DNA from: Isoetes taiwanensis | Taxonomy: Eukaryota > Streptophyta > Lycopodiopsida > Isoetales > Isoetaceae | Direction: 5' to 3' | Assembly (NCBI GenBank): GCA_021234155.1 | Contig: JAJEKV010000032.1 | Location: 5,339,835 to 5,403,834 of the forward strand | DNA length: 64,000 bases | Shown: positions 30,610 to 41,988 of the stretch, piece after piece | Layout: every line of letters starts with the position of its first letter | How positions within the stretch are numbered: the first letter of the stretch is position 1 | The notes under the pieces: model-generated | The model's input: only the letters and a program-made list of their open reading frames with translations | What the model was told of the DNA's origin: nothing | Databases searched by the model: none | Program-made: the position numbers and the translations under genes

Positions 30610-33530
30610 TCAGGGAGCATGTGAGATGAGTAAAATGGAGCCAGGGAATTCCAAAGGAGGCCATTGCCCTAGGCTCCAATGGAGGAAGATGGGTTGCCTT
30701 TTGTTGCACCCTTTGCAACCTGCATCGGGTATTTGCAGAGGGGCATAATAACTGGCTTGATCCATTTGATAGTGTGAATGATGAGAGGTCGAGATGAACA
30801 TCTTGGAGTTGGCATTGTGAAGCTTCTTATCGGTTGATACTATCATGTCCCGTGGAAGCTCTAGTGATTGCATTGTGTGCTCGTGGCTGCCGGAGTCCCA
30901 AGCTCGGAGATGGCCAATTAGATTTATTACACACAAGAATGGTGATACTCTAGAATGCCCCATCAACTACACACCCCCAAGGCCCACCCAAGGCCATGTG
31001 GAAGATTTGGTGGTCGATGAGCATCCTTTGATCACAAGGAAGAGACGCTATGTCTTTCATAAAAGGTAGCCAAAGGTGCCCAAGAGGCCTAGAAGTGACA
31101 AATATTTAGAAAGGATGGAAAGTATGGCACCAACCAAAGAAAACCCTGAGGCAATTAGGGGACAAGAGTGTTGCAACCTAGATTGCACAAAGGCATTACA
31201 ATGTGGATGACCTCGCAAGTGATAAGGTCCCAATACATTGGACAGCTTTCAAAAGATAGGATTAATTTCATTTACTCCTTGTGTAGGAATTCCAGCTATG
31301 ATGAAAACACAGACTAATCGCTATATCAATTGAGGGGAATGAAGGTATGTATGAGAGCATTGAGATGGATTCTTGGGGTGAGCAAGTCTTCATTTTACGA
31401 TACATCGGGAGCAGGTTAGAAAAAAGGGCACACTTTGTTCCAACATGGTAATGCACTCACTTTGAAACCTAGAGCAAATACTCTAAAGGCCATTGCGCCT
31501 TCGAGAGCTTTGTGAGATACATGTCTCAATCTATGCCCCACAAGTCGAAGGTGAACGAGCACCTGTGCGAGTGGTGCAAAAGTGTTGCCACAACACTATA
31601 TCCAAAAGGAGTGCCTTAAGGAGGTCAACTCCATCCTAGAAACTACCGGAGGTAGGCCTCTTTCTCAATCACATTTCAGCAAGTTATGGAGCACTCACTT
31701 CTGGACGTGAGTGTCCTACAACACATGCCATTCTCAAAGTGCAACACTTGCATTCAACTCAAGGATACACTTGCATCAACTGCAATAGAGAAAGAAAGAA
31801 TGGCAATTAGGGAGCAATTTGCAGATCACCAAAGGGACCAAATATCATGTAGACAGTTGTATTGGCAGTGGAGAACATTTTCTGAGATGCAAACTTAACA
31901 AATTTTTGTGTATAATTCATGATAAGATGGACCAACACAAGACTTTCTTGCCAAAGCTAGATCCTTTACCCAAGCGTTGTCAAAATGCTTTTCGATGAAA
32001 GTAAGTCCAAGGGTGTATTAACACATGGTCATGGAACTGGAACATATGGTCATTTTGTGCTTGATCTATGGAGAGATGATCCAAACTTCCATGTGAGCTC
32101 TATTTTCAAGTGCTTGAGAACACTAGAGAAAGGATCGATAGAAGGGAGGAGGTATTCCCCTTCAACACCCATTTTTGAGGCTTTGATGGATGATCAACCG
32201 CTTTGTTACCAAAGGCGATAAAAAAAGCTCACATCCAAGGTGTCTAGTGAATCAAGGAGGACTTGGGATGATTTCCCCTTACTTGAGAAATCACCGCCCG
32301 AGGAGCTATGTGTTCAGTTGGACAAGCTGTTGAAAGAAAAAAACAAGAATAGATGGATGTTTGGGGCAATGTCATACTTGGGAGCGGTGGGAGTATTCAA
32401 AGTTGTGAAAGTGGGATTCATGATGGTTGGGCATACGCATGATGATATAGATGGATTCTTTTGAACTTTCTCCACCAAGCTCAAGAGAGAAAAACGTGGA
32501 CCACTCTCCCCGAACTAATGGATGTGTTTGAGAGCTGCATTGACCCCAACCCAATGGCTTTCTTGATGGATGAGGTTGCGATTGGAAATCATTTGTAGAA
32601 GGATACTTGCTAGATGGCAAGGACCAGTTGACAGGACACACAAAGCCACTTCAATTCAAGTTTTGGGTTAGGGATGGAATACCAATCATGCAATATAAGT
32701 GGAGACCAGGTGACAAGTTGTGGATGCCTGTACAAGGTATCGAGTTGTGGCAAAGGGTGTCAGCTGGTAAAGTTCTCATTCCTAAAGGGCAGCCAAAACC
32801 ACTACCTCCCTTCAAGACAGTCAAAGACTCTAGCCAACCGGTGAAGGGCATCAAGGATTACATAACGCACTGGGATGATGTTCGAAATGGAAAGCACACC
32901 TCCACTCTTAAGAAAAATCAAATGGACTCCCTAATCAAGTACTGGGAGAAAGTTGTGACATGCTTAGAAACTTAACAGCCATGTGGGAGGGAGCTAAGAG
33001 ACGGGTTCTTGCCCGAGAGTCAAGATGGGAGGGTTCTCAAGGTGCAAGCACGCCTAAGAATGCTCACTTGGGTCCCAAGTGGTTTGTGGGAAGTAAGGCC
33101 TCAAAGCCGGGCGTGGTTTGATCTTCCCGAGTGGGATCCCTTTGAGGACATCAAGGAAGGATACTTTGTGCTAGTAAGGCCCCATGATGAGGACTCGTCC
33201 CAATATGGTTAGGGGTGGCACTCTCCATGTGACCACCACTATGCCCGATGGAGAGGAGTTAAGCCCCGATTCCAAATTCAATATTGGGAGCCCATTGGGA
33301 GGCACAAGAAGGGCAACTTGAAGGAGAAATACACCGGCACCGGGAGGGAGAAGAAGTGGAGGCCAATTATGCTGACCCTCAAAGGAGGGAATTGGTGGAG
33401 TGTGTGGTATGCTCATATCCAAGTTCTCACATTGCAAAAGACAACACACACAAGATCCCAAGAAAGGAGATGGACAAGGCCATGAGCAACCTCCATGCTA
33501 TATCATTGTATGAGGGTGCATAATATTGAG
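30610..33530 (+). pseudogene. Transposase-like gene remnant (GHTHDDID family)
   Basis: Plus-strand fragments in several frames. 31985-32221 contains HGTGTYGHFVLDLWRDDPN. 32240-32464 contains LCVQLDKLLKEKNKNRWMFG and then VGFMMVGHTHDDIDGFF. 32607-32975 contains KPLQFKFWVRDGIPIMQYKW. This order (LDN/LDK-ENKN, GHTHxDID, then a basic FxFWVxxGxPxMQY region) recalls an RNase-H-fold-like transposase family widespread in eukaryotes. I believe it is annotated as DUF7869, but cannot check that. Upstream pieces (30845-31069, 31686-31898 with FSKCNTCIQLKD) probably belong to the same protein, including Cys-containing DNA-binding parts. Stops and frameshifts make it a pseudogene. Confidence 0.6.
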
Positions 33531-35154
33531 AAGTTTGAAAACTTTCTCAACTAGTGGTTTGTAAAATTTATGAGGAAAACAAGTAACCCAATTCTATGTG
33601 TGTCATGTGTAATTCTATTCAAGCAATCAATTCAGAAATTTCTTTTATGGTGTGTGAGTCCCATTTTCAGTCCGAGTCCCAAAATTCAAGATTTGTCCCA
33701 CTTTAATTAAATACGACTTTCCTGCCTCGGCAGATACTTGGAGCCACGTCAAAGCGGGAGTGGAGGCTAACGCGGTGCTCGTGTGAGGCTAACGGTGCCA
33801 GCTGGCATGGCGTGGAGATGGAGTCCTCGGCATTCCATGTGCTCAAAAAGGCCATCGTCGGGTCGAGAAGAACGCATCCGCAGTGCAGAACCCATGCGGC
33901 GCATGGAAGATGGCCTTGGCCTTGCACGCCAGCGACATGCGAGGCCGAGCCGAAGGTCCGGTGATATACGGGCCCGCCCTGGGCCTCTGTTCATCCTCTG
34001 GACACCATGACCGCGGAGGGGCGAGCAATGCGGAGGCGATAGTCACGGTGTCTCGGCCCCGGTCCCGAAGGTGGAGGTAACCACCACCATGGCCTTGAGG
34101 GAGGCCTTGGTGCTCTTGCGACAGCCGGAACAACCCGGGATCTTGAGTAATCCCGGGAACAGCAAGCCCGACCCTCCCACGGGGTGTCTTTGGGGCTCGA
34201 GCTTGCAGCTCTCAGCTCCTTTCAGGCACGGGCTCCGGGGTTCATGACAACCATCCTGAGCCGAGCGGGGTCTCCTTGTTCGAGGTTCATAGTCACCGAA
34301 AGGCATCGCAGGCGGGAGATGGCCAAGCGCCAGCTAGGCCCTACAAGAGCACTGTGCTCCCGACTTCACTGTGGGCCGAGGGAACACCTGGGCCAGCTAC
34401 CCGCCCACGGCCTCCACGCCGGGCAGCCACGCCCCCGCTGGCGCCCGCCCTCCGGCCCACGCCACCCCAGCCCACACTCCGGCCACTCCACGCCATCCCG
34501 GCCACCACACACCACCCCCCACGGGGCCCCGGCCCGCCCACCTTTGGACCCGTGAGGGTCTTGAGGAACTCCGGGGAGCGCAGCGGAGAGACCACACCGG
34601 GTAGTTCGAGGTATGCGAGAACGGCCCGAGGGGAGAGTTCCCCACAACATCCGAACACACATTCTCGACGGATGACATTCCCTCGGCCAATTCACGAAAG
34701 TCAGCGGCCGTCCTGAGGCTCAGCGCCCGGGTCGTAACCGCATTGTCATATTCGCGGTTGCGGATGCACAGGTGCGTGATGCCATATTGCGCCAGGGGCG
34801 ATGTCAAGGGGACATCCCCTCAGACGTGGACCGGGACTACACACCCGTGTAAAATGAGGCACGCAGACAGAGCTTGTCGTGGTCGAGGCATTCGCCACCC
34901 GAGGGTGCCGCGGGATTGGTTCGAGGCGGTGATGCACATTTTCCCTCGACAACCAAGCATCTTTCGCGGACCCACGGCTAACCCTTGGCATCGCCGCCCC
35001 CTTCGCTTCCTACCACGCCCCCCTTCTCTGCTCCCACTCCTGCTCCCGCCGGCCCCACATGCACATGCTGCCTCGCCCATCTACTTCTCACCGACCTGCG
35101 CTTCCCGCCCTCCCCCATGACTCAAGCACGCATACCATCCCTCACGACAAATAG

Positions 35155-36040
35155 GAATTGTGTCTCCTGGGTGGTCTCATGGAATTGTCGAGGCTTCCCT
35201 TGGCGTATGGGGACAGTCAACTCCGCGGGTACGATATGATCTCTATCTTTCTCATGGAGACATGGGAGCATCTGCCGCCCGCGAAGCTACTGACTGTAGG
35301 GGTTACCAACATTTCTGGGTCTTCAATACACATGCAGACGACGAGGGTCATGGTGGAGTGGCTTGCTACTACCGGACAACCTTGGCACATTCGCCACCCT
35401 CCGTAAGGCCAACGACACAACCGGTACTTGTGGGTTCGTGCATAATACCGCTGGCAACCCTCTTTTTTACGGCGTCACTGTTATTTCCCTCACGCATACA
35501 CACCTTCTATCGCAGCCACCCCCGATCACGGATAGGATGGACCCTTATGTCGATCTATATGATGACATACTGGCCGCACCGCTAGCTTAGGTAGGGTCGT
35601 CCTTCTTGGAGATTTCAATGCACCTGCGAGAGTAGAGCAGCCCATGCGACTTGACCCCTCACGACGATGTTTTTTGCAGCCTCGCCCCTTGAAGCAACCT
35701 CGCCACGAGGGTAGGATGACAGCCATGTCACTTTCGCTTTGTGACGATTGCTCTGCTATGTGGCATTTTTTTACTTGATAATTTGCAATGGCCATTCACA
35801 AAGGGTCCGATTCTCGCAAGTGCACATGCGCAGGTGGACAATCGGGGGAGGATCTAGTGTGGTGGACTATGTGCTCGTAGTTGCACAAGATATGCATCTC
35901 ATCGGCCGTTCCTGGTGGGCACAGCACGGTCGGGATGAGGAGGTCGACTCGAGATCACCTCCCACTTTATTTGGACCTGGTTTGGCAAGCGCCAGAACCC
36001 CCACTATGCCCCCCTCGCCATCCTCGGTTGAGACTAGATT
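35155..36040 (+). pseudogene. LINE copy 1 endonuclease domain
   Basis: AP-endonuclease-like domain that nicks target DNA for target-primed reverse transcription. Start SWNCRG, catalytic Glu within ETWEH (the usual QE is ME here), and the final SDH-type motif as RDHLPLYL. Frameshifts at several points. Confidence 0.7.
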
Positions 36041-36589
36041 ATGAGCGTGCGGAGGACTACGCCGAGATGCTCATGGACGCCCTCCGCAATTTCCGGACCT
36101 CCACACTAGAGCAGCCAGACAGACCAGGTGACTTCGCTATTACGGGATGCGGCGGACAGTGCTTTGGCGGAGACCACCCCCGTCGCCGCTCGGTCGCAAA
36201 CATTCCCGCCAGAATCGATGGTTTGATGCGGAGTGTAAAGAACGCAAGCGCAGCGGCTCCCACATGCGGATCCGGTACCCGCTTGCGGTTAACCACCACC
36301 GCGATCAGCGCCCATCCGAAGGACACAAAGGCGGTACCTTGCCGTGCATCGGGGAGATGTTCTAACTTTCTTTGGACACTCATCCTCGAACCTTTTGGCG
36401 CTTGAGTGCTTGAAGGCCAGCCCGACCTCTGAGGGACATCACACCCCCGGTGGGAGCGGTACTGCGGCTCTCTATGACCCGCCCAGGGGCAGCGTGCATA
36501 TACCCCCAGGGGATGGCCCCCCATTGGTTCTCGTGGGCGAGGATGTTGAGGAGGGCACTGCAACGGCCGGCTAATGGGAAGGCGGTGAC

Positions 36590-38330
36590 CTCTCGATGGT
36601 ATGCAAGCCGAGTTACTCAAATGGGCAGGGGCAGCCGCTTGTGTCGGTCCTCACTACCCTTTCAACAGAGCATTGCGGGGAAGGTCTCCCCGGACAATGG
36701 ACCACAAGCAAGGTTGTTCCCATTCACAAGCCGGGCGACCCACCTTTGTCCGGCCACCCCGGACGATCATGGTCGGTTCGGTATTTTGCCAAACCTGTTG
36801 GTAGCATTCTCGGCCGGCCAGTTGACCCGGCGGTGGCGGGCAAGGCAGATGTCGCGAGCCCTCCTGAAAGCGAGCTTTAGACCCCGCCACTCAACGATTG
36901 ACCATATCTTTTACACTACTGAACCTTGATTGAAGACCAGCGGAATCATCGGCGGGGACTTGTATTGTTTGCTTTGTGGACTTAGCGAAGGCTTTTGATC
37001 TGATTCCCCAGGGAAAAGGCGTAGGCTAAGCTGCGTCAGCTGGGCTCCATTTGCCATGCGAGAATGCCATATCTGAGTTGTATGAGAGTTGTTTTTGGCG
37101 AGGATGCGACCGGCGGGCCAAGCATTCACCAAGAGTATGTATCGAGGTCGGGCATACCCTCTCGCCAACACTTTTGGCCTCTACATTGATCGGTTAGAGC
37201 CACAGCTTCGAGCATGGGGGATGGCATACGACTTTTGCACGGTCATCCGCCCGGCTCATCTATCGACGACGATGTTGGCCTCTTTGCCCACACCCCGAAG
37301 CTATGCGGTCTCACCCGGCGCCCTAGACACATTTTGTCGCTACGATATGCGCGTCAATCTGGCCAAGACCAAATGTTGTTCTCATATCCTCTTCCGTCAC
37401 CCCATGCCTCCCGCACTCACATATCGGGGGCGGCTGTGGGCGCCACGCCCACCTACAAGTACCTAGGGGTGGAGTTCCCCTCCTCCCTCTGCTGGGAGGC
37501 GTCTATCCGGCTTGGGTGACAAAGAAGTTTGAAAGCGCTTTTATGCCATGCGTAACAACAAATCACCCGTGAGCTCTATGATTGGGGCCATCGGTCACAT
37601 CTCATTCGCACCGGTCGAAGCTGCCCTTCAATGCATCGGTCGAGGTTTGGGGCCCTGCGTCTCTTTGGCGACTGGAATGACTTGGAGCGGTGTAAGGCAT
37701 TTTTGGCACTGCACTTGGGGTGAAACCTTCGGTCCCCTATCGATTCTCGCTGCCGAAATCGGATTCTTACGCTTGAGGGGCCCTTGATAGACACATCGCT
37801 CATTTTCGAAAAGTGGTTACTATGGGTGATGCTCGGCTCCTCGACGGCTTACACCGTGGCCATGGGTCCGGCTGACTTAGGGCTGTTGGAGGGGTAAGAG
37901 AGATCAATGGTTCGCCAGATGGAATGTGCAGGAACACCGATGCGTCGAGGTGGGCCGCGGTCGATCGTCGTGGCGACTGCCGGGAGGGATTACCTAGACG
38001 CTTGTTTCCTTGGCAAGCTCTGACCCCGACCCGGCTCTCTGAGGTCAAAATGGCCCATTACAAGGAGCACATCAACCCAGCCAGTTAGCGGGGCACAAAT
38101 TCTACTCTACATTCCCAAATACGCCCCGAAAAAGCGCACTCATTGCCTCCATTCAAGACAAAGCCCACCATCTTCGCGATCGAGGCAGGCGGGTGGATTG
38201 GGGAGCCCCGCCGGGGCCTCTGTCGCCTTTATCAAACGGGTGCCATTGAGGATGAGTCTCACACTTTCCGTGAGTTGCCCGCGTTCGGTCGGTCATCCGC
38301 CACATACGTTCCTTTAGTACGGTAGGACTT
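36590..38330 (+). pseudogene. LINE copy 1 reverse transcriptase and C-terminus
   Basis: RT fingers/palm motifs in three frames (AELLKWAGAA, TTSKVVPIHKPG, FRPRHSTIDHIF) and the altered catalytic box near 37260. The C-terminal ESHTF segment matches that in LINE copies 2 and 3 (EDEHHAL, EDESHTF). Confidence 0.7.
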
Positions 38331-38647
38331 GCCCTTGCATTTCTTGATGAACACACCGTCGATGCGTGCCACGGGGTCGTACATTCGGAGGTACCTTGGA
38401 CCTGCGGGTCACCTTTGCCCCACTGCCGCCACGTGATTAGGCACTCACGGGTGTGGTGCATGGCGTATATATTTGGGTGTTTACATTTTATATGTTAGGA
38501 CGCTTTGTCGCCGGTGATTGTTTGCCACGGTTTTACCTCGAAAACCCTTCGGGCGGGGGTTTTTAATCCGGGCGATAATTAAACTGTCTGCGTTTTTTTT
38601 ATTGGGTCCCATAGACCGATTGGTCTCCGTGGACGATAAAAGAATCT

Positions 38648-38683
38648 TCCTTCCTTCCTTCCTTCCTTCCTTCCTTCCTTCCT
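38648..38683 (+). repeat. (TTCC)n microsatellite, LINE tail
   Basis: Nine TTCC units ending the LINE 3' end. They replace the poly(A) usual in plant LINEs. Confidence 0.9.
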
Positions 38684-38889
38684 CGGATGGCAAAATATAG
38701 AAATGACATCGTGTTTTGTTTTATTAGTTAAGTCATTAAACTATGCTCTACCAACAGTTTTTGCATAATCCTTCTTTGTTAAAGATTATTGCATTCTGCA
38801 TGCATGAGACAAAAGCAAAAAACAAAAACAGACTTTAGTAAATGATAAATGTAAACAAGTCTCTCATTACATGTAAGTCATCAACCCTT

Positions 38890-39550
38890 TGACTTGTTAT
38901 AAATTAGCCATAGTGCATATAATAATGTGCGGAGCAGAGAACTTGTCGCTCTCCTCGAATCTGTGTGGATAGGGAAAACCAATTCCATCCAACCTATGAA
39001 GAAAAACCATATGAAATGATTGGTATGGATATTATCTAAATCATGTGCGAAAAGAGAAAGCTTTGTGTTGTACCTAAGAGGCATTGGACGAAGCTCCTTC
39101 AATAGAACCCTTGATGAAGAATTCATTTGCCAATAAATGCAAGGTTAAAGCCACATAAACTCCGCAACTATTCACATCAATCTGATTAGGCACATCTATG
39201 TCCTGAATAACGAGAGGTGTTAGCCCATCTTGAACCTCCTTGGATGTACCTCTGATCTGATCTTGCATATCGGGTTCGCATTAGCAAACATCCATTCCAC
39301 TCATTCTACAAGCAATTCATGTACCTGTTTGACTGGACAACGATACAACACTCACCACATTTCTCCACATCTTGGGAATCAAAACACAACCAGGATGTTT
39401 GCACATCCTCGATGTCCCCAAGGACATGGTAATCATCAAGGTCTCGAACAAGGACATACAACCATCAGTATGAACGATCATGATACAAAGAGATGTCACA
39501 TAAACGCATAAAAATGCATAAAATAGGGTATGGCATTCCACTACCACTCA
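38890..39550 (-). pseudogene. Ulp1-like (C48) protease remnant, copy A
   Basis: Minus-strand segment. At 39074-39268 it reads VPNQIDVNSCGVYVALTLHL, with the Gln and the catalytic Cys of the Q-x-N-x-x-D/S-C-G box of SUMO-protease-like C48 peptidases. The upstream strand LYVLVRDLDD (near 39430) corresponds to the HWxLxxI region. Here the expected His codon reads TAC (Tyr) and a stop follows, so it is inactive. Such domains are often carried by plant CACTA and Mutator-like transposons. The neighbouring LINE points the other way and is unrelated. Confidence 0.6.
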
Positions 39551-39589
39551 CCCATGCACGACGGACCAAAACACCAATCATATCCTACT

Positions 39590-39829
39590 TCAATCAACTA
39601 TTGGAACATAGGTGTCACGAAACAAAGGATCCAATGAAGATACACTCTCGTCATGGGTGGCAGATCCTCCATGAAAGGGGTATGCACATGTGTAGTATGT
39701 GGGATCCATAAACAAGACACGCCCACGATCCTCGTGGGACAACAAGTGTCTAATAGTCCTACATGTATGCAAAACATATATTAGAGAAAAATCAAGCATT
39801 GCATACAATATAAATACATGCCACTGCAC
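39590..39829 (-). pseudogene. Open stretch upstream of the Ulp1 remnant, copy A
   Basis: 79 codons, exactly the same protein as at 62810-63049. It contains MDPTYYTCAYPFHGG. No family recognised. It may be an upstream part of the protease-containing protein. Confidence 0.4.
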
Positions 39830-39849
39830 TTACATGATGTAGAACCACA

Positions 39850-40915
39850 TATGCCAATCTTCCCACCAACCATCGTATGCGACTGCCTTGTGGAAGCTCG
39901 TCCGTAGACCTGTGAATGGCTCAAGGATGCCAAGCCTGGAGGGCATGGATACATCCATGTCATGGACAATGGTCTGCATAGCAGGAGAGGACTCGCTGCA
40001 TGGTCCATTGGAGTGGAGCTAATGGAAGATGATGGTTTTTGGGCCAATGCCCACGCGGTTGCAAGGTCTGTATGCACTTATATCAACAATCGACTAATGC
40101 CGCCCAAGAAAAGTGATGTCCTGGGTACAAAACTAGGTAGTGCATCGGGCAGTGATGGGGTGTGCGAAACGGAAGTGGGAGGAAGTGGGAGTACGTGGGG
40201 GAAAAGAGGAGAAAGTGTGTGAAAAGGGAGTGGGCCGGTACACGTGACAGGCGAGGTGCAACAGATGGTGGTGGGAAGGGGGGTGGTCCACATGGCAACG
40301 TGAAGGGGGGCAGTCTCACTGATGGAAAAGAAGCAGTGTATGGTGGGGGGACATGTGCCAGCGCAAAAGAGGATGGTGGCATGGGTGCTACACTAGAAGA
40401 GTAGGGGTTGGAAGATAAACGAGGAGAGAATGGACGAGACTTCGAGGATGGGAATGATGATGATACATATGGGAGTGATATGACAAGGGGTGGTCATATG
40501 GGGAGAGAACTAGAAGTATGGGAAAGAGAATAGGTGGTGGGAGAAAGAGGCGTAGCGGGCTGAGTGGTCATGGATGGGTACCCTCCCAAGGCTGAGGTCC
40601 ACATCGCAAGATGTGGATGGCATGAGTGATGTGCTCTCGATAGCAAAGCCGAAAGACCTACTTGTGGAATTAGATAGTTCTAACTGTGCTGTCAAGTCTG
40701 TGGTAATGCCTAATCCATGCACGTCGGCTACCTCCGCGACATCCTCCTATGGCCTCTAGGTCAGTTGCCTAGTCCTCGATCGAGTAATCTCTCCTCCTCC
40801 TCAACAACACCTCTGCCTCTGCCCAACCTAACTTGTGCCTGTCGGAGATGAACCTTTAGGCCCTCATCATGCATCGAAGTGAGCGCTTGCACTCTGTCTG
40901 CCATCCAACATAATC
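39850..40915 (-). other. Proline-rich coding-like sequence, copy A
   Basis: Minus frames at 40083-40382 and 40510-40722 are rich in Pro, Ser and His without known motifs. Copy B has equivalents at 63050-63550 and 63707-63913 with indel differences. Probably a disordered part of the transposon protein. Confidence 0.35.
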
Positions 40916-40919
40916 CTTT

Positions 40920-41107
40920 TTATGGGTATCTCATCATTAGCTCCTCCTGCAGGAATGTCCTCTCAATGTTCTCCCACTCTGCCACCACCCCTCTGTGGAG
41001 TCTGGCCCTAAAGTGTATCTCCGGCTGAGAGACTAGAAACTCTGCCCTGGCACATATGTCTTGACCATGAAGGCTCTCTCTCTCCCTCCCTCCCTCCCTC
41101 CCTCCCT

Positions 41108-41160
<53 letters not shown>

Positions 41161-41372
41161 TCTTCTTCTCTCTCTGCGCGTGCATCACAAGCTCGAGGCA
41201 CCCATGGCCCGAGCTGGTTCATGTAGTGCGTCTTCACAATATACATATCTAGACTCCAGCCACCCTGGTCCACTGGAATCGTGTGCGTGCAACCCTCATG
41301 CTCACAAAACCATCTATCCTGGGACCTTATAGGAGTCCCGGGGATGGTGATCAATAACGACATATTCTCCAA
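40920..41372 (-). CDS. Hypothetical transposon-associated protein fragment
   Basis: 150-codon open minus frame starting at an ATG. The N-terminal part has WFCEHEGCTHT (C-x4-C with His residues, possibly a metal-binding finger) and a region ending in PWVPRACDA. A long Glu/Arg/Gly repeat follows, encoded by the CT/CCCT microsatellite at 41080-41163. The C-terminal part reads VAEWENIERTFLQEELMMRY. It lies upstream, in the same direction, of the Ulp1 remnant, so it may be part of the same transposon gene. No function assigned. Confidence 0.4.
41080..41163 (+). repeat. (CCCT)n / (CT)n microsatellite
   Basis: About nine CCCT units, then CCTCTCC, then about 20 CT units and a short TTC run. It is inside the open frame on the other strand. 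Confidence 0.95.
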
Positions 41373-41930
41373 TTCCCATGGAGTTCGTCCCTAAAGAATT
41401 TTAATTCTAAGTTCACACAACTCTAAAGCAATGGACACAAAAATAAGTTTTCTCTACATACTGGAAGAATAATATGTTTCCTCTACGTACTAGTAGAACT
41501 AAAGGAACAACAAATAAGCTTATACTAAGGGAGTAACCTAAGCTTATACTAGGGACTAACCAGTCAAGCGCAAACGTCTTAATCAACTGTGGAACTAGTG
41601 GCGCTGCGCCACTACATCCTAGTCCGCATCTTTTCCCACCATATCTATATTAAATAATTACAAAAAAACCATAAGCATGTAATTTGCTAGAAGCATATAG
41701 TAAAAACTGCTAACAAAAAACACCTTGCAAACAAACAAATCATAAATTCTAAATGAATTGAATTCGCTAGTTTTCATCGTCATAACATTGTCAAATTCTG
41801 ATTGTGCAAAGTAAATCATTGAAGTTAGTATCCGTTTGAGTGGATATGGAAGGCTCATTTCAAAGCTTTTCTATGTTGCACCTGAGCTTAATATGTTGCA
41901 TTAGGCTTTTTTTACTGCCACTGCCATTTA
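41373..41930. other. AT-rich spacer
   Basis: No gene seen. It separates the transposon-associated frame from a purine microsatellite and the minus-strand LINE. Confidence 0.4.
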
Positions 41931-41936
41931 CATATG

Positions 41937-41988
41937 GTGGGGGAGGCGGAGGCGGAGGGGGAGGGGGAGGGGGAGGAGGAGGGGGAGA
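41937..41988 (+). repeat. (GGAGGG)n/(GGAGGC)n G-rich microsatellite
   Basis: Runs of GGGGGAGG and GGAGGC over about 50 bp, with enough consecutive G-triplets to form a G-quadruplex on the plus strand. Confidence 0.9.

Larger units (their letters stand above)
33720..38683 (+). mobile_element. LINE copy 1, (TTCC)n-tailed
   Basis: A non-LTR retrotransposon in plus orientation. The 5' limit is set only by an abrupt change to GC-rich sequence near 33720. The endonuclease starts with VVSWNCRG at 35171-35194, followed by METWEH and, near 35950, DHLPLYLDL. RT parts: MQAELLKWA near 36601, SKVVPIHKPGDPP, a FRPRHSTIDHIF segment near 36870, and a YADD-box equivalent reading SIDDDVGLFAH near 37260. A C-terminal zinc-finger-like part (GAIEDESHTF) lies near 38250. 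The tail is a pure TTCC repeat. All frames are broken by indels. Confidence 0.85.
37466..40809. repeat. Duplicated segment, copy A
   Basis: Matches 60675-64000 (offset about 23.2 kb, collinear). It includes the LINE 3' end, the (TTCC)n tail, about 215 identical bases, a diverged Ulp1-like stretch, then about 343 identical bases. Copy B runs off the window end, so the true length is unknown. Confidence 0.9.

Noticed and set aside
34184-34716. Proline-rich genes on the plus strand in the GC-rich LINE 5' region
   Set aside because: Overlapping frames on both strands are equally open, as expected from composition. No ORF1 landmark could be confirmed, so only the LINE as a whole is listed.
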